60,350 bases of DNA from Algoriphagus aestuarii (GTDB lineage: Bacteria > Bacteroidota > Bacteroidia > Cytophagales > Cyclobacteriaceae), in NCBI GenBank assembly GCA_017051695.1, contig JAFIDK010000011.1:1-60350 (forward strand). The letters run 5' to 3'. The notes below the pieces were generated by a model that worked only from the letters and a program-made list of their open reading frames with translations, did not search any database and was not told the DNA's origin. This document shows positions 27,175-38,700 of the stretch, piece by piece. The position numbers and the translations under genes are program-made. Position 1 is the stretch's first letter. Every line of letters begins with the position of its first letter.

Positions 27175-27744
27175 ATGAGAAAAATTCTATTAGTTGTTGC
27201 CACATTCGCATTAGGAATTTCTTTTTCTATGGCGCAGACTCAGGTTAAACCTGGTGTTGGTTTAAATTTCACCAATGTTACAGGTGATGGTGCAGATGCC
27301 AAAGGTCAAATAGGTTGGCAATTGGGAGCAAGTGTAGCTTTCGGTGAAAAGTTTTATTTTGAACCGGGAGTGTTTTATCAAAATTCTTCTTTTGAGTATT
27401 CCACCGTTGACTCGGGTCCTGTAACCGATGCTACTTACCATGGATTTAGAATTCCACTGGCTGTAGGTTTGGATGTATTGGGAAATGCAGATTCAGCTTT
27501 TGGACTTCGTGTATTTGGAGGTGGATCCACCTTTATTGTAACAGGTACAAGTGATGAGTTTTTGGATAAAGATCTGGTTGAATCTCCGCAGTGGGGAGTA
27601 TTTGCTGGAGCAGGATTGGACATCGCGATATTTTATCTGGATGCTTCTTATCAATGGTCACTTACAAATGTGCAAAAGGATATTGATCAAATCGATTTGG
27701 GTAAGTCCAAAGGATTTTTCCTAACAGCTGGATTGAGATTTTAA
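27175..27744 (+). CDS. Small outer-membrane beta-barrel protein (PorT / OMP_b-brl type)
   Basis: 189 aa. The signal peptide is MRKILLVVATFALGISFSMA with cleavage before QTQ. The mature chain alternates short amphipathic beta-strands: VKPGVGLNFTNVTG, GWQLGASVAFG, FYFEPGVFYQ, GFRIPLAVGLDV, FGLRVFGGGS, WGVFAGAGLDIAIFYLDASYQWSL, GFFLTAGLRF. It ends with an aromatic residue, as outer-membrane barrels do, and the length fits an eight-stranded barrel. In Bacteroidota such proteins are usually annotated 'porin family/outer membrane beta-barrel protein'; specific function is unknown. It is single-gene by layout, with a divergent regulator upstream and its own terminator downstream. It may be the regulator's target, or merely lie beside it. 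Confidence 0.88.
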   Translation: MRKILLVVATFALGISFSMAQTQVKPGVGLNFTNVTGDGADAKGQIGWQLGASVAFGEKFYFEPGVFYQNSSFEYSTVDSGPVTDATYHGFRIPLAVGLDVLGNADSAFGLRVFGGGSTFIVTGTSDEFLDKDLVESPQWGVFAGAGLDIAIFYLDASYQWSLTNVQKDIDQIDLGKSKGFFLTAGLRF

Positions 27745-27762
27745 AAACATACAGTTAATATG

Positions 27763-27804
27763 AATTAGAGATTATCCATCATGGGTGATCTCTAATTTTT
27801 TTTT
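27763..27804 (+). terminator. Rho-independent terminator after the beta-barrel gene
   Basis: The stem AATTAGAGAT (27763-27772) pairs with ATCTCTAATT (27788-27797), with further internal CC:GG pairing and a five-base loop. It is followed by T796-T804. It starts 18 nt past the stop codon. Confidence 0.93.
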
Positions 27805-28107
27805 GACAAAATCCTCATGATATTAGTTGAAATGCGAAATAGTATATTCAAAACCCTCCTTAATTGAATAAATGATAGGCCCAAGCCCATAATGGTATAA
27901 TCTATTTTTTTGTGAATATTTTACTAAAAAGTAAAATCTGACCTATTAATTATATTTTACAAAAAAGAAATTTCTATTTTAGCTTAAAATTGAACTGTAT
28001 TCATATTTCGCATTAACAAATTTGACTTGTATTTAACGGTCGGTTGTTGTCGGGATTAATTTATTCATTTGAACAGGGTTTTATAGAAACATTTCTACGC
28101 TAGCAAT
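27805..28107. promoter_or_regulatory. A/T-rich leader of the 28108-60073 cluster, with an inverted repeat
   Basis: These ~300 bp have no coding signal. They contain a perfect inverted repeat, ATTTTACT-AAAA-AGTAAAAT (27918-27937), and a third half-site ATTTTAC at 27954-27960. A one-mismatch -7 element TTCATTTG (28064-28071) has a TTG (28044-28046) 17 bp upstream, which would place the transcript start about 30 nt before the ATG at 28108. This promoter call is weak. The region lies between a terminator and the next gene, so it should carry the promoter of the downstream cluster. Confidence 0.35.
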
Positions 28108-28746
28108 ATGTCATCATTAATTAAAGGAAGTTGTATCGGACTTTTGCTCTTAATAGGGATGAGTTTTAGAGCTTCCTCTTTTCCTTGTTGCGATTCTAAT
28201 ACTGAGTCCATTTCCATTTTGTTAGATGAGACAGAAGGCAGAGCTTTTTTCGCTTTCATCCCCACTACTTATGCTGTAGAATTTCCAGAAAATTCCTTTG
28301 AAAAACAATCCAGCACAGCCCCATTAATAGCCACGTTCTTAAAAAAAGAATTCAAAAAAGATCTAGAAAATGAATTTCTGGATTCACTGAGCCGTCAGTT
28401 TAAATTCAGTGAAGTGGATCTGAATGCCGATGGAGTCAATGAAATCCTACTGGGCCTAACTGGACCCTATTTCTGTGGATCCGGTGGATGCACGGTTTAC
28501 CTGCTCAGCCAAAAGGCCGAAGTTATTACGAAATTTTCGGTAGTAGATTATCCAGTATTTGTAGCAGACAGTTTTTCCAAAGGTTGGAAAGATCTGATTA
28601 TGAATAGTGGGAGGAAAAATAGATTAGTGCCATTTAATGGAAAATCCTACCCATCCAATCCTTCTGTTTTGGAAGTATATGCTGGGAGTACGGAGAATCT
28701 GGTGAAGCTATTGGATTGGGAAAATTTACCTCCCTATAAATTTTGA
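28108..28746 (+). CDS. Secreted protein of unknown function with a D-x-N-x-D-G loop, 212 aa
   Basis: I do not recognise a named family. The N-terminus (MSSLIKGSCIGLLLLIGMS) is a signal peptide, with cleavage probably around residues 22-26. It is followed by an early Cys-Cys pair (SFPCCDSN). The central segment has an FG-GAP/VCBS-like acidic loop (DLNADGVNEILLGL) immediately followed by YFCGSGGCTVYLL, in which two cysteines could form a disulfide; similar GSGGC strands occur in small secreted Bacteroidota proteins of unknown role. The C-terminus is ordinary and has no T9SS tail. It lies 56 bp upstream of the next gene in the same direction; a weak hairpin (CCGGTGG-TTT-CCACTGG, 28761-28777) without a T-run lies between. 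It may be first in the operon leading to giant gene 2. Confidence 0.8.
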   Translation: MSSLIKGSCIGLLLLIGMSFRASSFPCCDSNTESISILLDETEGRAFFAFIPTTYAVEFPENSFEKQSSTAPLIATFLKKEFKKDLENEFLDSLSRQFKFSEVDLNADGVNEILLGLTGPYFCGSGGCTVYLLSQKAEVITKFSVVDYPVFVADSFSKGWKDLIMNSGRKNRLVPFNGKSYPSNPSVLEVYAGSTENLVKLLDWENLPPYKF

Positions 28747-28802
28747 AAACGATACTGATCCCGGTGGTTTCCACTGGTAGTTATTGATAAAGATTAAATT
28801 AT

Positions 28803-29789
28803 ATGATGCCTAATTACCCGGTATTCGGCAAGTTGATTAAGAAACACAGGAATTTTTCGAAGGTGATACTTGGAATGGTATTGCTACTATTCTCTTGTAA
28901 TGTAGCCATAGCACAGACAGGAACTCAAGCAGATCCTTTCACTTCCATCTATCAGGCAAATTCGGTTCCAAATGGTACCTACCATTTTTCATTGGGTGGA
29001 CAAACATTTGAAACATTAGTATCATTTGGTTGGGTAATGGTGGTCAATGAGACAGGACCAGCATCTGTAAATCAGAATTTAGCCCAAGTAACTTCTCTAA
29101 ATTTTACTGTACGAGGTATTTTGTCTCCAAATGCCCTTGCCAATTTAGGTCCTATAAACCAAGCGAGATATACTACCTTAGATGCGGCTGGAACTATTGA
29201 TACGAACACTACAAACCCAACCCTTCTCAATAGGATCAAAAGTAAAACAACCTTGCATCAGGGTTTTGCAGACAATAGTATCAATGATTCCTGGACTGGA
29301 AAAGGTGCAAATTACCTGACGGCAGATGCCACCTGTGTCACTAGCGGTGGTACTACTCTTCCTCAAAATGTCTTTCTCCCATGTGGTAGTGATGTTACCT
29401 CCCATTGGATACCAACACTGCCTTTTAGGTCAATAACTAATACCCTTGGGAATGTTGGGGATACTGAAGCTTTTACACTCTGGGTAAAGAATACTGGTTC
29501 ACCAGGAGGTGTGCTTGGATCCAAACTTTGGTTTATAGCCGATGCTGGAGTTACGACTAGTGGAATACAGCAATTTTCTAGGCGGGCAGTTAATGACGCC
29601 TATGTTTCAGTTGGTGCTACGGGGATTTTTGCACATAAGACTGATCCTGCTTTGGTTTATGGAAATCCGTACGCTTCGGTAAGTATGGATGTTTCAGACT
29701 ATACAGGTAGCGATGCTCCTGTAGGGTATGTTAATGGGCATTTGCATACTAAATATAGTTCGAAAACTAAGGTAAAACACCTGTTATGA
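28803..29789 (+). CDS. Secreted protein, possibly fibrinogen-related-like, translationally coupled to giant gene 2
   Basis: 328 aa. It has a basic n-region (~21 aa), hydrophobic core [10 protein letters not shown] and cleavage AIA|QT at ~37/38; an LFSC inside the core loosely resembles a lipobox. The mature part opens with [18 protein letters not shown], then a FETLV...GWVMVVN stretch reminiscent of the start of fibrinogen-like C-terminal domains, although the usual cysteines are missing. Two cysteines occur near residues 178-195. Near residue 242 the segment [15 protein letters not shown] echoes the opening of the lectin-like modules of the giant proteins. Its TGA (29787-29789) overlaps the ATG of giant gene 2 (29786-29788), so the two are almost certainly co-transcribed and probably translationally coupled. 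This suggests a shared surface function (inference). The family assignment is uncertain. Confidence 0.78.
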   Translation: MMPNYPVFGKLIKKHRNFSKVILGMVLLLFSCNVAIAQTGTQADPFTSIYQANSVPNGTYHFSLGGQTFETLVSFGWVMVVNETGPASVNQNLAQVTSLNFTVRGILSPNALANLGPINQARYTTLDAAGTIDTNTTNPTLLNRIKSKTTLHQGFADNSINDSWTGKGANYLTADATCVTSGGTTLPQNVFLPCGSDVTSHWIPTLPFRSITNTLGNVGDTEAFTLWVKNTGSPGGVLGSKLWFIADAGVTTSGIQQFSRRAVNDAYVSVGATGIFAHKTDPALVYGNPYASVSMDVSDYTGSDAPVGYVNGHLHTKYSSKTKVKHLL

Positions 29790-32700
29790 AACTGAAATTA
29801 CAAGCAATAGTAAAATCATTGGTAGTAGCCTGTATGTTGATATACTCTTCAACACTCAGTGCGCAAGATGTCACCGTTAATCTAAATGGTACCAGCCAAT
29901 ACGCAGAAGTGGCTCATAACTCAAGTCTCAACACTAACAGTTTTACAGTTGAAGCATGGACTTTAATTACCGGGGGAGCTGGTAGTTTTAGAGCCGTTGT
30001 TTCCAACAGAAATACAGGTGCGCAACAGGGCTATGTTATTTATGCAGACAACCTGAACGCCTGGCGTGTTTGGGTGGGTACCGGAGGTGGTTTTCATGAG
30101 CTTAATGGCCCCGCAGTTGAATTAAACAGGTGGACTCATGTAGCTTTAAGTTATGATGGAACAAACATGCGTCTGTACATTGACGGCAATTTGGAGGCTA
30201 CAGCAGCTGTTTCCTATTCGCCAAACCCCAACCAGCCTGCCAGGATTGGTGCTGGACATAGTGGGACTAATACGCCCACCTTTTATTTCCCTGGAGATAT
30301 TGATGAGGTACGATTTTGGAATGCCCAAATAACGGATAAGCAAATTCGTGCCAACCTCTTTAAGGATCTGTCGCCTACCGAAACCAACTTAGTGGCCGAC
30401 TACAAATTTGATGTAAGCAGTACAACATTAACCAACAGTTGTACCAACGTAGCCGGACTAAACGGCACCGTTCATAATGCCCCTAATTTTTACCCAAGCT
30501 CAATTGCCAATCCAGCTAATAGCCTTGATTTTGATGGAACCAACGATTATGTTTCTGTTCCATACAATGCTAATCTAAATCCTACTGATATAACTATTTC
30601 TGCTTGGGCAAAAGTTACTGGTGGTGCTGGAACTTATAGAGCTGTTGTTTCTACTAAAAATTCAAGCTTTCAAGGTTATGTGCTTTATGCCGCAAACGAT
30701 GATCATTGGCAATTTTGGATTGGAACAGGTTCGGGATGGCGTACTATAACTAGTACATCTCCGATTACTTTAAACAAGTGGACTCACCTTCAAGGGGTCT
30801 ATAATTCGAGCACCAATGTTATGGAATTTTTCGTAGATGGAATCTTTGCAGGAAATTCAACATCTGGTAGTAATAGCGTTAATCCTAATCATCAATTATT
30901 TATAGGAGCTAGCGATAATGTAGGTAGCCCTGGTTTTTTCTTTCACGGAGAGATAGCTGATGTAAAATTATGGGGCACCCATAAACCCTATGCTGATGTT
31001 GCGAGTACTTTCCTTAGTTACGATCCCATAAGTGATCCGGATATTAGAGCATATTATCCTTTTGACCAAGGTTTGAGTGCTGGGAGCAACGGTTTCCTAA
31101 AGAGGCTTTACGATTTGGCAGGTGGTCATAATGGAGTGCTGAATACTTTTACTTTGTCTGGGTCAGCTTCCAATTTTATCGCGGCAAATCCAAAACCACC
31201 TGAAGTTATATATAGTGCAGAACTGTGGCTTAAAGCCGATGAAGGTGTAACGGAAAATGCAGGCAACCTAACAGGATGGACCGACCAAAGCGGAATAAAC
31301 ACATTTACCAAAGCGGGTACCGTAGGGTACAATCAAAACCAAGTAAACTTTAACCCAACGGTAAGCCTTGCCAATACAGGTGGGGGGACGCCAAGCAACA
31401 GGCTAGATGGAAACACCTCTATATCAGTTGTCGAAGGTTTTGCCGTTTACAAAACAAATTCACCTTCACAACTTACAGTTGTCGGATCTACAAATAACGG
31501 TACAACTTTTAGTAAACTGTTTTTTGGAGGATTTGGTAGTAATCCTAATCTGGTGTATGCTACAGATGGTGAGTTTAATGTCGTTCAAACGTATCCCAAT
31601 ACAAACCTTTCGTTAAAATACACCTTAAATAATATTGACGTTTCGCTTACTACCGCTCCATACGGTAAGGCAAGAGTAGATGGAGACTCAGTAGTGGTTA
31701 GCCATGGAGTAGCAACAGATTTTAGTACGGTTACCATGATTCCAATGATTGGCGGTTCAGCAAATACGTGGAGTGCGCTTGATGGTGATATCGCAGAAAT
31801 AATGCTTTTCCCCAATTCGCTGTCTGCTGAAAACCGACTAATAATACAATCGTACTTGGCCATTAAATACGGAATTACATTACCCAATACTGTGGCTGCA
31901 TATTTAGCTTCTGATAGCACCATGGTTTGGAACAACACCACATACTGGCATGATGTATTTGGTATTGGGAAAGACGATATAAACCGTTTAAACCAATCTT
32001 CATCAAACAGCATAAACACGGGTAGTGGAGACGGTACCGGTCAAAGTGGTCTTGGAAATGTTGTGTTGAGTAATCCATCATCACTAGATGATGGCGACTT
32101 TTTGATGGTTGGTCATGACAATGCGGCACTTACGGAGCAAAGCAATGAAGTACCGTTAAATCTGAGTGGTTCAATCCGAATCGGAAGAGAATGGCTGGTT
32201 AAGCAAACTGGTGATGTAGGTACGGTTAATCTTACTTTTGATATAAATGGCCTTACTGTTACTGGTACCACTGCTTCTGATTTTAAATTGTTGATTGATG
32301 CTGATGGAGATTTCACCACAGGTGCGACTGAGGTGGATGCAACTGCCTTGGCAGCAGGCATAGTTTCATTTGATGGGGTCACCTTGACAGATGGGAATTA
32401 TTTTACCTTAATTTCCAGTGCTAAGGTATCATTGTTTTCTGCTGCCAAGTTATGGCTGAAAGCCGATGCAGGTGCTACCAATAGCGGTGCCAACCTAAGC
32501 GGCTGGGTTGACCAGGTAGGCATCAATACCTTTACTGTTACCGGTACGCCTGGCTATCAGGCAAATGCCATCAACTTTAATCCTATCGTTAGCTTTGACA
32601 ATCAAGAAGGTGTTACCCAATTGCCAGGGGATCGACTAAATGGAGACACAGAAATAAGCTTTGTATCTGGTTTTGCAGTTTACAAAAAAGGGGTCGATGA

Positions 32701-35700
32701 ATACGGTACAATTGTAGGAGGTGTTAATCCTGGGGCGGATTTTGGTAAGGCGATTTTTGGAGGGAGAAGTACAAATACTTATGTGGCCAATGGAAATAGC
32801 ATGGCCTTTAATGCCTTTACGAACCCTGCCTCATTTAGCCAGTCAACTATTGTTCATTTTGATGTAAGTTTAAGCACCACTCCGTTTGCCAGTGCTAATG
32901 TGAATGGGATAGATCAATCCGTTAGAACTGCGGGTATTGGATTTAACTCTTTTTCATTTACACCTATGATTGGTGGGACGAATAATGGGGGAAATGCAAA
33001 TGGCTGGCCACAATTTCAAGGTGATGTAGCTGAAATTGTTTTATATCCAACAAGTCTTAATGAGCCGGAGAAGTTGAAAATTCAATCTTACCTGGCCGTT
33101 AAATATGGTATCACTCTGGACCCATCCGTAACCAATTATTTGGCCTCCGACAGTACAATTATCTGGAATGATGCGAGCCATTGGCATGATGTATTTGGAA
33201 TAGGAAAAGACGATACTTCTGGACTGGAACAGACTCAATCCAACAGTATCAACACTGGGTCCGGTGATGGGACTGGCCAAAGCGGAAAAGGAAATATCGT
33301 GATCAGTAATCCTTCCTCCTTGGATGATTTAGACTTTTTGATGGTTGGCCATGACAATGCGGCACTTACGGAGCAAAGCAATGAAGTACCGGCAAGTTTG
33401 GCTGGCGCAAAACGTATTGGTAGAGAATGGTTAGTTAAACATACTGGCGATGTAGGTACAGTTAATTTATCATTTGATATTACCGGTCTCACTGTTTCTG
33501 GCACTACTGCTGCCAATTTCAAATTACTGATTGATGCTGATGGTGATTTCAGCACAGGTGCAACGGTGGTAGATGCCACAGCCTTAACGGGAGGAGTAGT
33601 GTCCTTTGATGGGGTGACACTAGCCAATGGCAATTATTTTACAATCATTACCGATTTATCCATAGTGATAATTGCATCACCTAATCTGTGGTTTAAAGCC
33701 AATATGGGAGTTACGGCAGGTGCCACCTTTAGCTGGGCAAACAGTGGCACTATGGTTGGTGCCGATGCTACTCAAAGCACAGGACAAAGTCAACCAAGCT
33801 ATGCTACCTCTGGGCAAAGCATGGTAAACTTTAACCCAACGGTAAGTTTTGATGGAACAGATGATATTCTTGAAACAGCGCCAATTGGAGAGGTATTAGG
33901 ATCTAGCACTGGTGGCGTGTACAGCGGTTCTCAATTTGTTGTATTTAGAAGGATAGACGGCAATCCAAGCCTTGGTAACCAACCCGCTTATTTCTATTCA
34001 AACAGCTCTACTAGTGCTTATCCAGAATGGAAAGTTGGTGCAGCCATTGGCGGTATCGTGGCACAACAGGGGCAAGGAATGTATGGAGGCAATGTCCTAG
34101 CCAATGATGTTGCCATGTTAGATTTAGTTGGTAGCATCAGCGCAAGTACCAATACGCTTTCTTACGCCAATGGTGGAGTAAGCCATAACAACAGCATTGG
34201 TGGGTTCAATGATATCCCAACACCTTATCCATTCAGGATTGCTGCCACCACAAATAGCTTTGCTGAAATTGATGTAGCCGAAATTCTGGTGTATAACAGA
34301 GCATTAACGCCACATGATCGATTAAAAGTGCAAAGCTACTTAGCCATTAAATACGGGGTTACCTTACCCAATTCTGTGGCTGCATATTTAGCTTCTGATA
34401 GCACCGTGGTTTGGGACAACACCACATACTGGCATGATGTATTTGGTATTGGGAAAGATACTACGATAGGACTTTCTCAAGCACAATCAAACAGTATCAA
34501 CACCGGCTCTGGAGACGGCACCGGCCAGAGTGGAAAAGGAAACATAGTAATCAGTAATCCTTCTTCTTTGGCAGACGGAGACTTTTTGATGATCGGCCAT
34601 GACAATGGAGCGTTGGCAGAGCAAAGCAATGAAGTACCTGCAAGTTTGGCTGGTGCACAACGAATCGGAAGAGAATGGTTAGTAAAGCATACTGGCGATG
34701 TAGGTACAGTTAATTTATCATTTGATATTACCGGTCTCACTGTTACTGGCACTACTGCTACCAATTTCAAATTACTAATTGATGCTGATGGTGATTTCAG
34801 CACAGGTTCAACTGTGGTGGATGCAACAGCCTTGACGGGTGGAGTAGTGTCCTTTGATGGGATAACACTGGCCGATGGCAATTATTTTACGATACTATCC
34901 GGTGCTCAGGTGTCCGTATTTTCCTCTGCCAATCTATGGTTGAAAGCAGATATAGGTACCACACCTTCATCTGGTACTTTAACTTCTTGGTTAGATCAAA
35001 CAGGTAATTCTGCTCCTGCCATTGAGGACGCGCCGCAGATTGGAACTCAAAAAGTAAATTTCCAACCCTCGGTAAGTTTTGATGGAACCGATGACGGAGT
35101 AACCATACCTTATTCACCGAATTTAAACACACCAAACTTTACAATAAATATTGTAACGGTAAAACCAAACTCTAATTCAGGTGGTCATTTAATAGATACA
35201 TATGACAATAGTACTAGTGGAGCAGGGTATCTTTTGGGGGCTACTGGTAGCGGCTCTACCCAAAGATATTATTTAGTAATAAAAGATGGGAACAGTAGGT
35301 CTAATATTGAAGTAAGAAATATATCTCTCGATAAATGGTCTATCCTTACGATTAAGTATGACGGGACTAATTGTAATTTTTATGTGGACGGCCAATTGTT
35401 AGGTACAGCTCCCGTTGCTTCATATATTCCAAATAACGTAAAGCCATATCATATCTCATATGGTCTCAATGGTTCTAATCCGTCATTTTTTCATCCGGGG
35501 GATATTGCAGAATTCTCCCATTATCCTTCTGGATTAAGCGTGTCGGATCAAGCTAAAGTTCAAAGCTACTTGGCCATTAAATATGGAATTACACTTGACG
35601 TTTCTGCTACCAATTACATTGCTTCTGATGGCACTGTAGTTTGGGATAATACTACTTATTGGAACGATGTATTCGGTATTGGTAGAGATAACAATAGTAC

Positions 35701-38700
35701 TCTTAACCAAACCCAAAGCAATAGTACAAATACCGGTTCCGGAGATGGAACTGGTCAAAGTGGAATGGGAAATATTGTAATCAGCAATCCTTCTTCTTTG
35801 GATGATGGTGACTATTTGATGATCGGTCATGACAATGGGGCATTGACAGAGCAAGCTACGGAAGTGCCTGCAAGTTTGGCTGGTTCACAACGAATCGGAA
35901 GGAAATGGTTAGTTAAGCATACAGGCGATGTAGGTACAGTTGATCTTACCTTTGATGTAAATGGCCTTACTGTTACTGGTACTACTGCTCCTGAATTTAA
36001 ATTATTGGTCGATGCTGACGGCGATTTCAGTACAGGTGCGACAGTAGTGGATGCAACATCCTTGACGGGAGGAGTAGTGTCCTTTGATGGGGTGACACTA
36101 GCCAATGGCAATTATTTTACGATACTATCCGGTGCTCAGGTATCCGTATTTTCTTCTACCAACCTATGGCTAAAAGCAGATGCAGGAACCACACCTTCAT
36201 CTGGTACTTTATCAGCTTGGGCAGATCAATCGGGTAATTTCACACCGAGCATTTTAAACAATCCACAGATTGGAACACAAAAAGTAAATTTCCAACCCTC
36301 TGTAACTTTTGACGGGAGCAACGATGGAGTATCTATACCTTATTCACCGGAATTAAACACGCCAAACTTTACCATTAATATGGTAACGGTGAATGCGGAT
36401 CCTGTGGCAGGGGGCGCTTTGTTATCCAATTTTGATTTTAGAGCAGGCAGCTCTGCAGGATATTTCTTGACTACAAGTAGTACTGGTGGCGGAACTGCAC
36501 GTAAATGGGATTTTTCTATTAAAAATAGTACTGGTACGCCTAGAATTGAAGTAAACAATTTACCTCCTGTTCAATGGTCAATTCTTACGATTAAGTATAA
36601 CGGGACAGATTGTAATTTTTATCTGGATGGACAACTATTGGGGACCGTACCAGTTGGTTCCTATATTCAAAATACCTTTCAGAATTATTCTATTGGCTAT
36701 TCGCTCAACGGTGGTGCTCCAGCTTTCTTCTATAAGGGGGATTTGGCAGAATTCTCCCATTATCCTTCTGGATTAAGCGTGTCGGATCAAGCAAGAGTTC
36801 AAAGCTACCTGGCTATTAAATACGGGATTACACTTGATGTTTCTGCTACCAATTACATTGCTTCTGATGGCACTGTAGTCTGGGATAATACCACTTATTG
36901 GAATGATGTATTCGGTATTGGTAGAGATAACAATAGTACTCTAAACCAAACCCAAAGCAATAGTACGAATACCGGTTCCGGAGATGGAACTGGTCAAAGT
37001 GGTAAAGGAAATATTGTAATCAGCAATCCTTCTTCTTTGGATGATGGTGACTATTTGATGATCGGTCATGACAATGGGGCATTGACAGAGCAATTGACAG
37101 ATATGCCATCAGGCTTGGTAATGTTTAGATTAGGAAGAGAATGGAAAGTGAAGCGTACTGGGGATCCGGGAACTGTGGATCTGGTATTTGATTTCAATGG
37201 AATCTCTACTTCCGGTGGAACTACAGATGTAAATAATTATCGACTGTTAATAGATGAAGATGGGGATGGAGATTTTACTACCGGTACAGTTCAGCAGATT
37301 GTCCCAAATGCCTTCGGAAGTCCAAAATTGATTTTTAATGGAGTGAACATTCCTGATGGAGCAGTACTTGCTTTTGCCACAGGTCAAGCTTCAGCAGATT
37401 GGACTTTGACCAGTTCGACAACTTCTACCGATTATACTTCTGCAGGTGAGTTGATCAGCTATCGACTATTACTGGAAAACACCGGAGCATTGGATATCAC
37501 GGGTATTTCTGTCACTGATCCAAACAGTACAGTTTCCTCGACTATTGTAGGCGATGTAGCACCAGTCGGAACTTTGGCTGCCGGAGAGATTTGGACCCTT
37601 TCTGCAACTAGAACAATCACACAGGCAGATATAGATGCTGGTACGATCAGCAATACCCATACCGCTACAGGCTCTTCTACCTTAGGAAGTATGACGCCAG
37701 CTGTTTCGAATCCGATTATCCTTACAACCACGAGGAATCCTTCCTGGACATTAAATAAAACTGCCAATAGCCCATTCTTTACAAACGTAGGAGATGTGGT
37801 AGGCTATAATTTGGTGCTAACAAATACGGGTAATGTCAGTATCTCTGGTGTAAGTGTTTCAGATCCTGGCTCCACTGTATCCTCCACGTTTACGGGTGAT
37901 TCTGCTCCATTGAATGTATTGGATCCTGGAGAATCCTGGACCTATACAGCCAGCTATACCATCACTGCGGCGGAAATGACGGCGCAGACCTTTACCAATA
38001 CTGCCACGGCTAACGGGAATTCTCCAGTAGGTGCCATGCCAGCTGTGCAAGGTTCAGCTACCGTAACCTACAAAGCTTTTCCTGGCGGCATTTCAGGCCC
38101 GGATCTTTGGTTAAAAGGGGATGAAGGGGTATTACCTGCCAGTGGTACGGTTACCCAGTGGCAGGACCAGGCCGGAAGAAATAATTTTACTGTTTCCGGA
38201 AATCCACAAACAGGTTCCACGAAACTTAATTTCTATAATACCATTGATTTTGACGGACAAGGGGACTGGTTTACAGGAAACAAAGATATCACCTTCCAAA
38301 CGGCCTATATAGTCCTGAAAAGGAACAATACGAATTTTGGTTCTACCCCTATAAGTGCAGTGAATAAAGCACCAGGAGATGGTACCATTGGAAATTCTGG
38401 TTATGTGATGAAGGGCGACAATATGGGTACCGGAAATAACCAGGGATTCACAGACCAGCTTTATTTTAGATCAACCGGAAACCTTGGCATCGAAAAGGCC
38501 AGAATCGGAATTGTTGAAATTGTCCCTGACCAAGGGGCCACAGGATCCAAAACCTTTATTGATGGTAAATTCTTTAGTACGGTTTCTCTAGCTGGTCAGG
38601 GTTCGGTCATGAAGACCTTTACTGATATCCCGTATATAGGTAGGTCTCAGGATAATGGAGGGGTAGATGCATTTAATGGTCAGATGGCTGAGATCCTGAT

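Noticed and set aside
28761-28777. Hairpin CCGGTGG-TTT-CCACTGG as a terminator between the two small secreted-protein genes
   Set aside because: The stem is short, includes a G:T pair and lacks a T-run; it is unlikely to stop transcription.
25217-29785. Possible insertion sequence or mobile island between the two giant genes
   Set aside because: I found no transposase or integrase and no terminal inverted or target-site repeats. The genes have ordinary terminators and host-like composition.
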